Shown here: positions 6,748 through 14,003 of the stretch, one piece after another
Numbering within the stretch: position 1 is the first letter of the stretch
Layout of the letters: every line of letters starts with the position of its first letter
DNA from: SHLQ01 sp964494395
GTDB lineage: Bacteria > Actinomycetota > Acidimicrobiia > Acidimicrobiales > SHLQ01
Length of the DNA: 15,006 nt
Assembly: GCA_964494395.1 (NCBI GenBank)
Contig: CAZBTI010000092.1
Coordinates: forward strand, 1-15,006
Reading direction: 5' to 3'
Program-made: the position numbers and the translations under genes
Notes under the pieces: generated by a model
What the model saw: only the letters and a program-made list of their open reading frames with translations
Told to the model about the DNA's origin: nothing
Databases searched by the model: none

Positions 6748-8019
6748 ATGTCCGCACAGTCCACCACCGAATTTGTGATTGAACCTGGCCCTCCACTTTC
6801 TGGAGAGGTCACGATCAGCGGAGCAAAGAACTCCGTCCTGAAGCTCATGGCAGCAACCGTCATGGCTGAGGGCACCCACACCATCTACAACGTTCCCGAC
6901 ATTTTCGATGTCGGCATTATGTGCCAGTTGCTCGAATCGATGGGCGCCAAGACGCTTCGTCGTGAGGGCGTTGTCGAGATTGCTATCGACAAGATCGATC
7001 CCGTGGCGCCCTTTGAACTCGTGGAGCAGATGCGAGCCTCGACGGCGATTCTCGGGCCGCTTCTCGCGCGCTACGGGCGAGCCGAACTCGGCATCCCCGG
7101 CGGCGACGACTTTGGTGGTCGGCCGATCGATATGCATCTCACCGGTCTCGAGAAGCTCGGAGCGAAGTTCGACGTGGCTCCCGAGGGCGTCGTCGGCACA
7201 GCGGACAGGCTCAGCGGGGGAGAGATCAGCCTTGGTTTCCCGAGTGTTGGGGCGACCGAGAACATCATGATGGCCGCCGCTTTGGCCGACGGTGTCACCA
7301 CCATCGACAACGCCGCTCGAGAGCCTGAGATTGCCGACCTCGCGTCGATGCTCAACAAGATGGGAGCGGGAATCATCGGCGCAGGTACCTCGCGAATCAC
7401 CATCACCGGTGTCGAAACACTCGAAGCGGTCAGCCATCGGTGTATCCCGGACCGAATCCAAGCCGCCACGTTCCTTGCGGCGCTCGGTGTAACCGGCGGA
7501 GAGATCCTCCTTCGCGACGCTCGGTATGACCACATGGACATGGTGATTCAGAAGATTGGGGAGATGGGCTTGCGCACGTCTCCCGATCGAGATGGCATTT
7601 GGGCCATGGCGAACAATCGTCTAAACGCTGTCGACCTCTCGACTCTCCCGTACCCGGGCGTCGCCACCGACTACAAGCCGTTCTTGGCATCGATGCTCTG
7701 CGTTGCTGATGGCACCAGCATTGTGACCGAGAATCTGTTCGCGGGGCGGTTCAAGTACGTCAACGAACTCGTGCGTCTCGGCGCCGAGGTGCGTACCGAC
7801 GGAAACCATGCCGTGATCAAGGGTGTCGAACGGCTTCGAGGAGCCAAGGTCGTCAGCCATGACATTCGGGCCGGTGCGGCCCTCATCGTGGCTGCTCTCG
7901 GCGCTGACGGGCAAACGATCATCTCCGATGATGGCCACGTGTGTCGTGGATACCCCGACCTCGCCGGCGATCTTCGCTCGCTCGGTGCCAACATCGTCGA
8001 GCGCCCAGCTCAGACCTAA
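6748..8019 (+). CDS. murA: UDP-N-acetylglucosamine 1-carboxyvinyltransferase MurA (Cys-to-Asp type)
   Basis: Transfers enolpyruvate from PEP to UDP-GlcNAc, the first committed cytosolic step of peptidoglycan synthesis. The 423-residue protein has the family hallmarks: SGAKNS (K27, N28), MRAST (R96), the catalytic loop PGGDDFGGRPIDMH, NAAREPEI, and ATDYKP with the general base D308. The residue aligned with E. coli C115 is D120, not Cys. In M. tuberculosis the same Asp keeps activity and gives intrinsic fosfomycin resistance, so this enzyme is predicted active and fosfomycin-insensitive. Start ATG 6748 gives the normal N-terminus; the longer open frame from 6025 is antisense to the transporter. 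There is no Shine-Dalgarno. The stop codon lies inside the left arm of a strong inverted repeat. Confidence 0.96.
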   Translation: MSAQSTTEFVIEPGPPLSGEVTISGAKNSVLKLMAATVMAEGTHTIYNVPDIFDVGIMCQLLESMGAKTLRREGVVEIAIDKIDPVAPFELVEQMRASTAILGPLLARYGRAELGIPGGDDFGGRPIDMHLTGLEKLGAKFDVAPEGVVGTADRLSGGEISLGFPSVGATENIMMAAALADGVTTIDNAAREPEIADLASMLNKMGAGIIGAGTSRITITGVETLEAVSHRCIPDRIQAATFLAALGVTGGEILLRDARYDHMDMVIQKIGEMGLRTSPDRDGIWAMANNRLNAVDLSTLPYPGVATDYKPFLASMLCVADGTSIVTENLFAGRFKYVNELVRLGAEVRTDGNHAVIKGVERLRGAKVVSHDIRAGAALIVAALGADGQTIISDDGHVCRGYPDLAGDLRSLGANIVERPAQT

Positions 8020-8072
8020 AGATTTGTACAGGCCCACAGACCGTCACGGTCGGTCAGCCTGTACAAATCTTT
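8018..8072. terminator. Bidirectional terminator-like 16-bp inverted repeat
   Basis: AAAGATTTGTACAGGC (8018-8033) and its exact reverse complement (8057-8072) flank a 23-nt interval. That interval itself holds a perfect GACCG-TCA-CGGTC stem-loop (8039-8051). The left arm begins inside the murA stop codon. The genes on the two sides converge (murA + and the small membrane protein -), and both strands end in AAATCTTT, so a shared bidirectional terminator is the simplest reading. Confidence 0.7.
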
Positions 8073-8080
8073 GAGTTTGG

Positions 8081-8224
8081 CTAGTGGTCGACGGTTTCTG
8101 GAGATTCCTCAGCCAGGCGGTCGGCGCGCTTGTTGGCGAGCCAGAGCAGTCCACCGAGTATGGCGATGGGGCCAACGACGAGCAGAATCTCATCCCAGCC
8201 ACCTTGATGCGCGAGCAGGAACAT
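8081..8224 (-). CDS. 47-residue single-span membrane protein downstream of NifU
   Basis: A short open frame, easily missed by size cutoffs, that starts with ATG 8224 only two bases after the TAG of the NifU-like gene and ends with TAG at 8081-8083. Residues 1-12 are short and polar to mixed. About residues 13-30 form one hydrophobic span (EILLVVGPIAILGGLLWLA). NKRADR and an acidic tail follow. The positive charges after the span suggest C-in topology. The tight coupling, membrane-protein composition and regular codon use support a real gene. It has no recognised family. A role in Fe-S delivery at the membrane or simple co-expression with NifU is speculation. Confidence 0.6.
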   Translation of the reverse strand: MFLLAHQGGWDEILLVVGPIAILGGLLWLANKRADRLAEESPETVDH

Positions 8225-8226
8225 CG

Positions 8227-8562
8227 CTACAGGGTGACGGCGGTGCCGTCGGAGTAGAAGACCTGGCCGATGTTCACGACCTCGGTGATCGAAGGGACGC
8301 GATCTTTCATTATGCGCTCGACACCGGCTTTGAGTGTTTGCGAAGAGGCCGGGCAGCTCACGCAGGCGCCTTTGAGTTCGACCTCGACGATCCCGGTTTC
8401 CGTGTCGACCGAAACGAGTTCGATATCGCCCTTGTCGGCCTGCACCGCCGGACGCACCGCAGCAATGACTTTTGCCACCTCTGCCTCAATCGCTGCGACG
8501 TCGGCGTTTGCGGGCGCGGCATCTCCAGTGGAGGCAACAGCGGCGACCGGCGATTCCTTCAT
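8227..8562 (-). CDS. NifU C-terminal-domain Fe-S protein
   Basis: A stand-alone NifU C-terminal (Nfu-type) domain of about 111 residues, expected to bind a labile 4Fe-4S cluster at the dimer interface and pass it to client proteins. After an Ala-rich, possibly disordered leader (about residues 1-20), the domain runs from VAKVIAAVRPAV to the end. It carries the signature GACVSCPASSQTLKAGVERI with the CxxC ligands C67 and C70. ATG 8562 is preferred because TATGCT lies 7 nt upstream in -10 position; ATG 8574, adding MLRT, is an alternative. Neither has a Shine-Dalgarno. It is followed after 2 nt by a small membrane protein. No scaffold IscU/SufU or nitrogenase genes are in view, so this is a general Fe-S carrier. 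Confidence 0.88.
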   Translation of the reverse strand: MKESPVAAVASTGDAAPANADVAAIEAEVAKVIAAVRPAVQADKGDIELVSVDTETGIVEVELKGACVSCPASSQTLKAGVERIMKDRVPSITEVVNIGQVFYSDGTAVTL

Positions 8563-8574
8563 CGTTCTAAGCAT

Positions 8575-8754
8575 ACGAACAAAGGTCGGGCTTCGAAGAT
8601 TCCTGCGGCAATCATTACTTCGGGCTTACAGCACTGCTGGGCTTCGCTGTTCGTTGATCTCTGAACCGGTGATGCGCCAAAAATGGCTCTCTGCCGATCC
8701 GTTAATCCCCACGGTTTTGATGGATGATCGGTGTTGTTGAAGAGAGGTTTTCAG
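8575..8754. other. Divergent intergenic region (NifU / kinase)
   Basis: About 180 bp without a supported gene. It holds the putative -10 TATGCT of the NifU gene at its left edge and the ribosome site GAGAGG of the kinase at 8742-8747. No inverted repeat of note was seen. Confidence 0.4.
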
Positions 8755-9273
8755 TTGTCTAGTAAGCCGCACCTGGTAATCGTGGGCCTCATGGGCGTTG
8801 GGAAGTCGACGCTCGGAAAGGCCTATGCCGACGCCCACGGGCTCGCCTACGCCGATTCTGACGATGACATCGAGCGACTCTTCGATGCCAACGGAGGCGA
8901 GGTGGCCGATCGTTGGGGGATCGAGGCGCTGCACGAGATAGAGGCCGGCGTGCTGCTCGGCGCACTGGCGTCGACAACACCTACGGTCGTCACCGCCGCA
9001 GCGTCCATCGTGGAAAAGCCGAGCGTTCGTGAAGCGCTCAAAATTACTGCGACGACCGTCTGGCTTGAAGGCGACCTCGATGAAACGCATCGACGCCAAG
9101 GAAAGGGCGACCACCGGCGCCCGATGAGCCGGGTCGATCTAGAAGCGCTCGCTGCACGTCGTCGTCCGATGTTCGAGGAGGTCGCGGACCTTCGTCTTGA
9201 CGCGAATAAGACCCCTACGGAGCTCACTGGCGAGATGGACCAGTTTTTCCGAGAAGCGAGTCACCGGCAGTAG
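8755..9273 (+). CDS. Shikimate-kinase-like P-loop kinase
   Basis: A 172-residue NMP-kinase-fold protein with clear shikimate-kinase architecture. Elements in order are Walker A GLMGVGKST (11-19), DSDDDIE (34-40), a lid with RRP (121-123), and ARRRPMFEEVADLRLD matching the family's R-x-P-x-Y-x-x-V-A-D region. However, two shikimate-contact features differ. The FR arginine is H60 (GIEALHEIE), and the GGG loop is AAA (81-83, VVTAAASIV). The enzyme probably still binds ATP, but shikimate may not be its substrate. TTG 8755 is chosen because GAGAGG sits 7 nt upstream; GTG 8731 would add 8 residues and bury that site. The flavoprotein gene starts 26 nt downstream, so the two are likely co-transcribed. 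No other aro genes are nearby. Confidence 0.82.
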   Translation: MSSKPHLVIVGLMGVGKSTLGKAYADAHGLAYADSDDDIERLFDANGGEVADRWGIEALHEIEAGVLLGALASTTPTVVTAAASIVEKPSVREALKITATTVWLEGDLDETHRRQGKGDHRRPMSRVDLEALAARRRPMFEEVADLRLDANKTPTELTGEMDQFFREASHRQ

Positions 9274-9299
9274 GGTTTCAGAAGACGGAAGGGGCAAGA

Positions 9300-11087
9300 G
9301 TGTCTGAAGACGCAGCACAAGAGACCAACGATCGGGCCGAATACGACTTGATCGTGGTCGGTGGAACCGTAGGCGGCCTGTCGGTCGCCATCTCGACCCA
9401 AACAGCGGGCTTGCAACGTGTACGAGTCATCGAACAGGGGAGCGCTATCGCGTTTCCCGAACTCGTTCCCGAACACCAACTCGAGGTCGGGTACGGCGAG
9501 AAGCTCGTCAGCATCGACCATGACGGTTCGAAGATCATCGTCACCACCGAACAACGCACCTACGCCGCCCGCGGTTGTCTGATAGCCGAGCGGCATCGCA
9601 GCCCGGACTTTGAGTTGCCGATTCCGGTTTCGTTGTCGGAGAACGTGTGCGTCGACAAGCTCCCAGAGCACCTGAGCGACAGCGACATCTTGGTCGTGGG
9701 GCGCACCAATCATGCAGTCGAACTGGTGGGTCAGGCCGCCGCCGCTGGCGCTGGTGTCGTCCTCGCTGCTGGCGGAATGGATCCGGCACAGCTTGCTCCG
9801 GTAGCCGACTCGATGCTTCGTAGGCTCGAGCACGAACGGCGTGCGACGATCCTGTACCGGTCGGTTCCCGACGGCATTGGAGACAAAGGTGAGTTTCCGA
9901 TTGCGTACTTCAACGATCGACGCACACCAGATCTGGAGTTCGATCACATCGTCTTTGCTTCTACTCGTTCGCCAGTACCTCTCGCCGAACTCGGTGTTAC
10001 CGAAGCTGCGCTGCAGAGCAACCAACTGTGGCTGCTCGGTGAGCCTGCCCCCGGCGTCGACGTTCCTCACGCGCACGCGTGGGAGATTGGACGGCGCCTC
10101 TCCGCCGCGTGTTTCCTCGAGCTCGAACTTCCCGAACCGCCATCTGTGGTGCAGCGTCGTGTGCGTCACGAATCAGCGATCGCCGAGCTTCGTGATGAGC
10201 ATTACAACGCAACCATTACTCGCTTCGAACAGCGGCACTCCGACCTGTGGGTCCTGCGAGTGCGCCCCGACCATGGCGACACCTCACATATCCCGGGGCA
10301 ATACGCATCGCTCGGCCTCGGCTTCTGGGAGGACCGCATCGATAGTCATGTCGACCCGGACATCGACGATCGATGGCACAAGCTCATTCGACGCTCGTAC
10401 TCGATCTCGCACGCGATGTTCGAAGAGTCCGGTTACTTTGCACCGCCGGACACCGAAGAACTCGAGTTCTATATCGTGCTCGTTCCCGCCGATGACGAAC
10501 ACGTGTCGGCGCTCACCCCACGGCTTGCCACAAAGCAGGTGGGCGACCGCATCTATCTCGGCCCAAAGGTCGCTGGCCGTTACACGCTGAGCGCTGTGGA
10601 CAATCCCGACACCGCAGTGGTGTTCTTCGCCACCGGCACCGGTGAGGCCCCGCACAACTCGATGGCTGTCGAGTTGCTCCGAAAGGGGCACACCGGCCCG
10701 ATCGTTTCGACGGTGACCGTTCGGAACTGGAAAGACTTGGGTTACATCGAGGCGCACCGTGCGCTCGAGGCCCGGTTCCCGAACTACCACTACTTGCCAA
10801 TGCCAACCCGTGAGGCAGACGTGCCTAAGCGCTATCTGCAGGACCTCATCCGAGACGGCGACATCGAGGAGGCCCTCGGCGCGCCGCTCGACCCGGGCAA
10901 TACTCATGCGTTTCTCTGCGGCAACCCGGCAATGATTGGCCTTCCCGAAGAAGAAATCGACGACGATGGAAACACCGTGGTGTCCTTCCCGGAGACCACC
11001 GGCGTGATCGAGTTGCTCGTCGAACGCGGCTTCACCGTCAATAAGCGCAATCAACCAGGCAACATCCACTTCGAGGAATACTGGTAA
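9300..11087 (+). CDS. Two-module flavoprotein: disulfide-reductase-like domain fused to ferredoxin-NADP reductase
   Basis: A 595-residue fusion. Residues about 14-275 form a pyridine-nucleotide-disulfide-oxidoreductase-like module. It has a first Rossmann motif IVVGGTVGGLSVA with E45 for the ribose, a second at 130-158 (VVGRTNHAVE), and a closing segment GEPAPGVDVPHAHAWEIG. There is no CxxC redox pair. Residues about 290-595 are a plant/bacterial-type FNR: PGQY (332-335), FAD motif RSYS (365-368), NADP motif FFATGTGEAP (442-451), CGNP (540-543) and an aromatic C-terminus EEYW. The FNR part should shuttle electrons between NADP(H) and ferredoxin or flavodoxin. The N-terminal part may bind FAD and NAD(P), or be a partner-binding relic. 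GTG 9300 has GGAAGGGG about 5 nt upstream. It is co-directional with the kinase gene. Confidence 0.88.
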   Translation: MSEDAAQETNDRAEYDLIVVGGTVGGLSVAISTQTAGLQRVRVIEQGSAIAFPELVPEHQLEVGYGEKLVSIDHDGSKIIVTTEQRTYAARGCLIAERHRSPDFELPIPVSLSENVCVDKLPEHLSDSDILVVGRTNHAVELVGQAAAAGAGVVLAAGGMDPAQLAPVADSMLRRLEHERRATILYRSVPDGIGDKGEFPIAYFNDRRTPDLEFDHIVFASTRSPVPLAELGVTEAALQSNQLWLLGEPAPGVDVPHAHAWEIGRRLSAACFLELELPEPPSVVQRRVRHESAIAELRDEHYNATITRFEQRHSDLWVLRVRPDHGDTSHIPGQYASLGLGFWEDRIDSHVDPDIDDRWHKLIRRSYSISHAMFEESGYFAPPDTEELEFYIVLVPADDEHVSALTPRLATKQVGDRIYLGPKVAGRYTLSAVDNPDTAVVFFATGTGEAPHNSMAVELLRKGHTGPIVSTVTVRNWKDLGYIEAHRALEARFPNYHYLPMPTREADVPKRYLQDLIRDGDIEEALGAPLDPGNTHAFLCGNPAMIGLPEEEIDDDGNTVVSFPETTGVIELLVERGFTVNKRNQPGNIHFEEYW

Positions 11088-11183
11088 CGCCTGTTTTCAA
11101 CCCTTCTGCGAAAACACTCTGAGTCAACGAAGCTCCCGCGGATGTCGATCGGAAGTATCGACAGGTGGCAGCGTAACGACAAT

Positions 11184-11223
11184 AAAATTGGACGAGGGAC
11201 CGCAAAATTGGACGAGGGACCGC
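11184..11223. repeat. Perfect 20-bp tandem duplication
   Basis: AAAATTGGACGAGGGACCGC occurs twice with no gap (11184-11203 and 11204-11223). Subterminal repeats containing GGGACCG are reminiscent of the multiple end repeats of IS21/IS481-type elements, but no transposase is present here; this link is a guess. Confidence 0.85.
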
Positions 11224-11239
11224 CCTTTGGGCGGCCCCT
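11215..11239. terminator. GC-rich hairpin, possible terminator of the convergent genes
   Basis: AGGGACCGCCC (11215-11225), loop TTT, GGGCGGCCCCT (11229-11239): eleven pairs with one mismatch, the inner six (CCGCCC/GGGCGG) perfect. Its left arm overlaps the second tandem copy. On the minus strand AATTTT follows about 9 nt after the stem; there is no immediate T-run on either strand, so termination is uncertain. Confidence 0.4.
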
Positions 11240-11432
11240 CTAGTGAGAATCTCAACGTGCTTTTTCCGGCTCGTTCCCGATGGCTCAACTGGCCCTGAGG
11301 GCCTCTGTCTGCCTGGTTATGAGAGAACGCTGGGGATGAACTCGTCTGATTCAACGTAGCCGCAGCTCGTGCGACCAATGTCACAATGCCGTCTACGTGC
11401 GACTTGCGTCAAATTATCTTAGAGATTTCTTT

Positions 11433-14003
11433 TTAGGCGGGTGATTCGCTGAGCCGGAGTGCGTTGTTGATCACGCCGATGTGGCTGTAGGCCTGTGGGT
11501 GATTGCCGAGCGAACGGCACGCAACCGGGTCGTACTCCTCTGATAGCAGACCCGTATCACCAGCGGTCGCTAGGAGCTTGCGAAAGAGGCTGTGCGCTTC
11601 TTCGGTCTCGCCCAGCAGAAAGTAGGCGTCGATCAGCCACGATGTCATGAGGTGGAAGCCACCCTCGGCGCCGGGAAGCCCATCGTCGCTGTGATAGCGG
11701 TACACGGTCGGGCCCTCACGGAGCTGAGCCTCGACGCCGCGAACAGTCCCTTCGAAGCGCTGATCGTCTGGTTCGATCAGGCCCCACAAGCCAACGCTCA
11801 GAACCGACGCGTCGAGGTCGACGCCGTCGTAGGCAGCGGTGAAGGATCCGACACTCTCGTTCCAGCCGTTGTCGAAGATGTCGGCGGCGATGGTGTCTCG
11901 GAGTGCCTCCCACTCAGGGCGCTCACGTTCGAAGACATCAGTGGCGATCCGGATCGCACGATCGACAGTCACCCAACCCATGACCTTCGAGTAGACGTGA
12001 TGACGAGGCGCTGAGCGAATCTCCCAGATGCCATGGTCGGGTTCGATCCAGCGCATTTCGACCGCAGCGACCATTGCCTCGACGAGTCGCCAGTGGCGGG
12101 CCGAAAGCGGAGCGCCGCGTTCGCCCAACAGATGGACGAGATCGACAATGGGGCCAAAGACGTCGAGCTGCACCTGATTGTCCGCAGCGTTACCTACGCG
12201 GACCGGCCGGGAACCTCCGTAGCCAGCGAGTTCGGTGATGTCGGCTTCTGGAGGGAGCTTGCCGCCGTCGAGTGAATACAGCGGGTTCAAACGCTCGGGT
12301 TGGCCATCGCCAGCATCCAACACGCCGAGAACCCAGTCGAGGTAGTCCATTGCCTCTTCGTGGCTTCCGAGCCGAACCAGTGCAGCTGCTGACAATGCAG
12401 CATCACGGAGCCAGCAATAGCGGTAGTCCCAGTTTCGAACACCACCGATGTACTCAGGAAGGCTCGTCGTCGGCGCTGCGGCAATGCCACCGCTCGGGCC
12501 GTAGACGAGCGCCTTCAAGACAAGTGCCGATCGCCGGACGTAGGGGGCAGCTTCGGTCGGTACTTCGAGCTTGTCGGCCCAGTCAGCCCAGAAACGGCGG
12601 GTGTGGTCGCGCTTGCGGGCCTCGTCGGATTCTTTGCGCAGACTGGCCGTGCCAACCCGCAATTCGAGGGTTACTGGGCCCTGCGAAAGATCGATGGTTG
12701 CGGTGGCTGTTTGGTGCTGCCCGACCGACTCGATCGACCACTCGACGCCGGGGGAGCGAAGGACGATGAGGTCGCGAGCGCCGATGACTTCGAGGCCATC
12801 GGTGCGTTGCTCGATCTTTGTTGGGAAGCGTCCGAAATCTAATCGGGGAGCGAACTCGACGATTGCGGTGCCCGAGCCGTTCAGGTGTCGAATGACATCG
12901 CTTCGTCCGGCGAGAAGGGTAGGGCGTCCATCGGATACATCGAGGTAATCGGTCACGGTGACGTCGGGCCATACCGTCTCGAGCATCATTGTGTTGCCGA
13001 CATAGCGCTGGAGGCTCGGGACATCTCCAGAAGCTGCTGCGACCGAGAAGTAACCGGCCGTCGGCCCTCCGAGCAGCTCGGCGAATATTGCCGGGTCGTC
13101 GAGTCGGGGGGCGCAGAACCAGGTGACACGAGCGTCGGGTGTCACGATCGCTGCGGTTCGCTGATCTGACAGAAGGCTGTGTTGTTCGATCGGTACCAGC
13201 CCAGCGCCTACGAGCCATTCGCTTCGCAACGAACACAAGGTGCTCAACATGAGAGCGACATCACTCGTGTCGCCAATGCGGTGCACAGCGACCGAATCGC
13301 CATCGCCGACCTTGACCCCAACGTCGGGTCCCGAGAGACACTCAAATGCGAACTCGTCTGCGTTATCGTCACCGACGTAGAGCACAGCGCTTGCGCTGAC
13401 ATTCGCGCGTAACGTTTCGAGGGCCTTGCCCTTGTCGGCGGCCATCACTCCTATCTCGGCAACCTCTTTGCCCGTCCGATATACGAGCGTGTCGTCGGCT
13501 GCGACCAACGCTTCAACTTCAGCAATCGCAGCGGCGGTGTCTTCAGGCGAAGCATTGCGGGTGTGGAAGGCAACCGACGCCGGTTTTTGTTCGAGCGAAG
13601 TACCGGTGTAGCGCTTGCAGACCTTGACCAGTTCTTCGCCGAGCGCATCGCGCCGATCTTGTGTGTCAGCGTCCATCTGCAGCGCAAAGTCGACATCGAA
13701 CTCGCTCCCGTGACTACCGACGAGATGGATCTCGGCCGGCAGACGACTCAAGGCAGCAAGGTCGCGAAGCGACCGAGACGAGATGATGCCAACTGCGGTT
13801 TGATCGAGCAGCGCTAGCGAGCGAAGTGCGACTGCAACCTCCCGATCGGGAACGGCGCGCATTGGATCGCTGACGATCGGTGCAATCGTGCCGTCGTAGT
13901 CGGTCGCTACCAGAAGCTGGGGAGTCTGCGCGAGTTCAGTGAGTCGCGCGACGAGTTCGTCTGGAAGATCGGCAGGTGTGGGAGGCGTTGTGGTCTCAGA
14001 CAT
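11433..14003 (-). CDS. Trehalose-6-phosphate phosphatase fused to GH15 glycoside hydrolase
   Basis: An 856-residue bifunctional protein. Residues about 15-258 are a HAD-type trehalose-6-phosphate phosphatase: ATDYDGTIAP (nucleophile D35, acid D37), SSRSLRDL, VGSHGSEF, K191 in AADKGKA, and GDDNADEF (D212, D213, D216). Residues about 259-856 are a GH15 domain with an N-terminal beta part, GGVRNWDYRYCWLRDA (520-535), HGIWEIRSAPRH with catalytic acid E661, and LLSEEYDP...LGNHPQAYSH with base E822. GH15 includes glucoamylases, glucodextranases and the mycobacterial trehalase, so trehalose or another alpha-glucoside is the likely substrate. No signal peptide is seen, so it is cytosolic. ATG 14003 has no ribosome site but TAGCTT 8 nt upstream. 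No trehalose-phosphate synthase gene lies in the window. Confidence 0.93.
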   Translation of the reverse strand: MSETTTPPTPADLPDELVARLTELAQTPQLLVATDYDGTIAPIVSDPMRAVPDREVAVALRSLALLDQTAVGIISSRSLRDLAALSRLPAEIHLVGSHGSEFDVDFALQMDADTQDRRDALGEELVKVCKRYTGTSLEQKPASVAFHTRNASPEDTAAAIAEVEALVAADDTLVYRTGKEVAEIGVMAADKGKALETLRANVSASAVLYVGDDNADEFAFECLSGPDVGVKVGDGDSVAVHRIGDTSDVALMLSTLCSLRSEWLVGAGLVPIEQHSLLSDQRTAAIVTPDARVTWFCAPRLDDPAIFAELLGGPTAGYFSVAAASGDVPSLQRYVGNTMMLETVWPDVTVTDYLDVSDGRPTLLAGRSDVIRHLNGSGTAIVEFAPRLDFGRFPTKIEQRTDGLEVIGARDLIVLRSPGVEWSIESVGQHQTATATIDLSQGPVTLELRVGTASLRKESDEARKRDHTRRFWADWADKLEVPTEAAPYVRRSALVLKALVYGPSGGIAAAPTTSLPEYIGGVRNWDYRYCWLRDAALSAAALVRLGSHEEAMDYLDWVLGVLDAGDGQPERLNPLYSLDGGKLPPEADITELAGYGGSRPVRVGNAADNQVQLDVFGPIVDLVHLLGERGAPLSARHWRLVEAMVAAVEMRWIEPDHGIWEIRSAPRHHVYSKVMGWVTVDRAIRIATDVFERERPEWEALRDTIAADIFDNGWNESVGSFTAAYDGVDLDASVLSVGLWGLIEPDDQRFEGTVRGVEAQLREGPTVYRYHSDDGLPGAEGGFHLMTSWLIDAYFLLGETEEAHSLFRKLLATAGDTGLLSEEYDPVACRSLGNHPQAYSHIGVINNALRLSESPA

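Larger units (their letters stand above)
11088..11432. other. 345-bp gap between convergent genes
   Basis: I find no convincing gene. An 86-codon minus-strand frame (11124-11384) has no recognisable domain and spans a tandem repeat and a hairpin. The region contains a weak 7-bp inverted repeat TGTTTTC/GAAAACA (11092-11116), the tandem duplication and hairpin at 11184-11239, and GGCCCT-G-AGGGCC at 11291-11303. It may be a degraded insertion-element end. Confidence 0.5.

Noticed and set aside
6702..6884. Longer start of the MFS transporter at 6884
   Set aside because: It would overlap the first 137 bp of murA on the other strand, and the added residues are the antisense of conserved MurA sequence.
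9261..10169. 302-codon minus-strand frame antisense to the flavoprotein
   Set aside because: No recognisable domain; explained by the GC-skewed third positions of the real gene.
11092..11116. TGTTTTC/GAAAACA inverted repeat as a terminator for the flavoprotein gene
   Set aside because: The stem is short and AT-rich with an 11-nt loop and no following T-run on either strand.
11124..11384. 86-codon minus-strand frame in the gap before the phosphatase-GH15 fusion
   Set aside because: It spans the tandem repeat and hairpin, shows no domain and has no ribosome site; I cannot support a gene.
11088..11432. Possible tRNA, riboswitch or other structured RNA
   Set aside because: No cloverleaf, conserved riboswitch core or other known RNA motif could be found by eye.
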